Source: Seriola aureovittata (Eukaryota > Chordata > Actinopteri > Carangiformes > Carangidae). From it: a stretch of 64,000 nt of DNA. The notes under the pieces are model-generated. The model did no database searches. It worked only from the letters and a program-made list of their open reading frames with translations, and had not been told where the DNA came from. The DNA lies in assembly GCF_021018895.1 (NCBI RefSeq), contig NC_079386.1, forward strand, positions 12,827,835-12,891,834, in the 5' to 3' direction. How positions within the stretch are numbered: position 1 is the first letter of the stretch; every line of letters starts with the position of its first letter. Shown one piece after another: positions 63,463-64,000 of the stretch. The position numbers were made by a program, and so were the translations under genes.

Positions 63463-64000
63463 GTAAGTGCCATGAAAAACAGGATTCATTTACTCCTTCA
63501 GACCGTGCATCGGCATATATGTAGATATTTGTTCACATATGCAATGTGTCATGCTATAATGTGTCAACAACGTGTGTTTTTTTGCACTGTATCCATTTTC
63601 TGAGGTTTTCCACAATATTCCCGCTGTGTGCTGAACATTTACAATATTCTGCAGTAGAAAATATTAACTTTACACCAATCTTATTTTATTGTATTTTTGA
63701 TCTTGGAGATTGTAGTTTAGCTGTTATCTGTATTGTTTAATAGGTTTTCTCTAATCTTTCAGTGGCCAGGGAGGAACTGTTTATATTCCCCTCATGTTTA
63801 TTCTCCCTCCCTCAAACATTCCTGATCTCTGTTTTCCCTCTGCTAAGAACTGTTTAAAAGAGTCCAGCAGAAAATGTAACGACAGATGAAACTTCACCCA
63901 GACGAGAAAAAAAAAGTCATGACTCTAAACTTTAGTGGTTTTTAAAGGAGGAGGGGGAGATCCAACCGTGCAGGGGCAGAGTGCAGTTTAGAAAAACCTC

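Overview
This looks like nuclear DNA of a teleost fish, probably a percomorph. Genes are split into short exons by compact GT-AG introns, the spacers are AT-rich and full of teleost-type repeats (microsatellites, L1, BEL/Pao and Ty3/gypsy scraps), and the right third carries a vertebrate gene block, cirop - lrp10 - mmp14, whose human counterparts all lie at 14q11.2. All exon models were assembled by eye from splice sites, reading phase and paralogue comparison. Gene labels usp-A to usp-E, rbr-1 and rbr-2 are local names only.

Left two thirds (1-44.5 kb): a lineage-expanded cluster of ubiquitin-system genes. In order: usp-A (minus, runs off the left edge), usp-B (minus), rbr-1 (minus, RBR-type E3), ubl (plus, an 89-residue single-domain ubiquitin-like protein ending GG plus three residues), about 5 kb of retroelement debris, usp-C (plus, 976 aa with a six-unit acidic repeat tail), usp-D (plus, 365 aa, C-terminal hydrophobic anchor), usp-E (plus, 733 aa, two complete USP domains in one frame), a USP pseudogene (plus), and rbr-2 (minus, 411 aa, with a hexapeptide-repeat N-terminus). 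Most promoters, including that of ubl, carry a GAAANNGAAA element of the ISRE/IRF type, so the locus may be interferon-inducible.

Read together, the modifier (ubl), candidate ligases (rbr-1, rbr-2) and candidate proteases (five USPs) could form a modifier / ligase / protease set comparable in logic to ISG15-HERC5-USP18. That link is inferred from co-location, shared promoter elements and intact catalytic residues; nothing here shows that these USPs act on this modifier.

Right third (45-64 kb): cirop (minus, complete leishmanolysin-like metallopeptidase), lrp10 (minus, complete, with a non-coding first exon near 61.05 kb) and the first coding exon of a probable mmp14 (plus). A copy of one cirop exon sits in the USP cluster at 26.9 kb, so the cluster and cirop have exchanged sequence.
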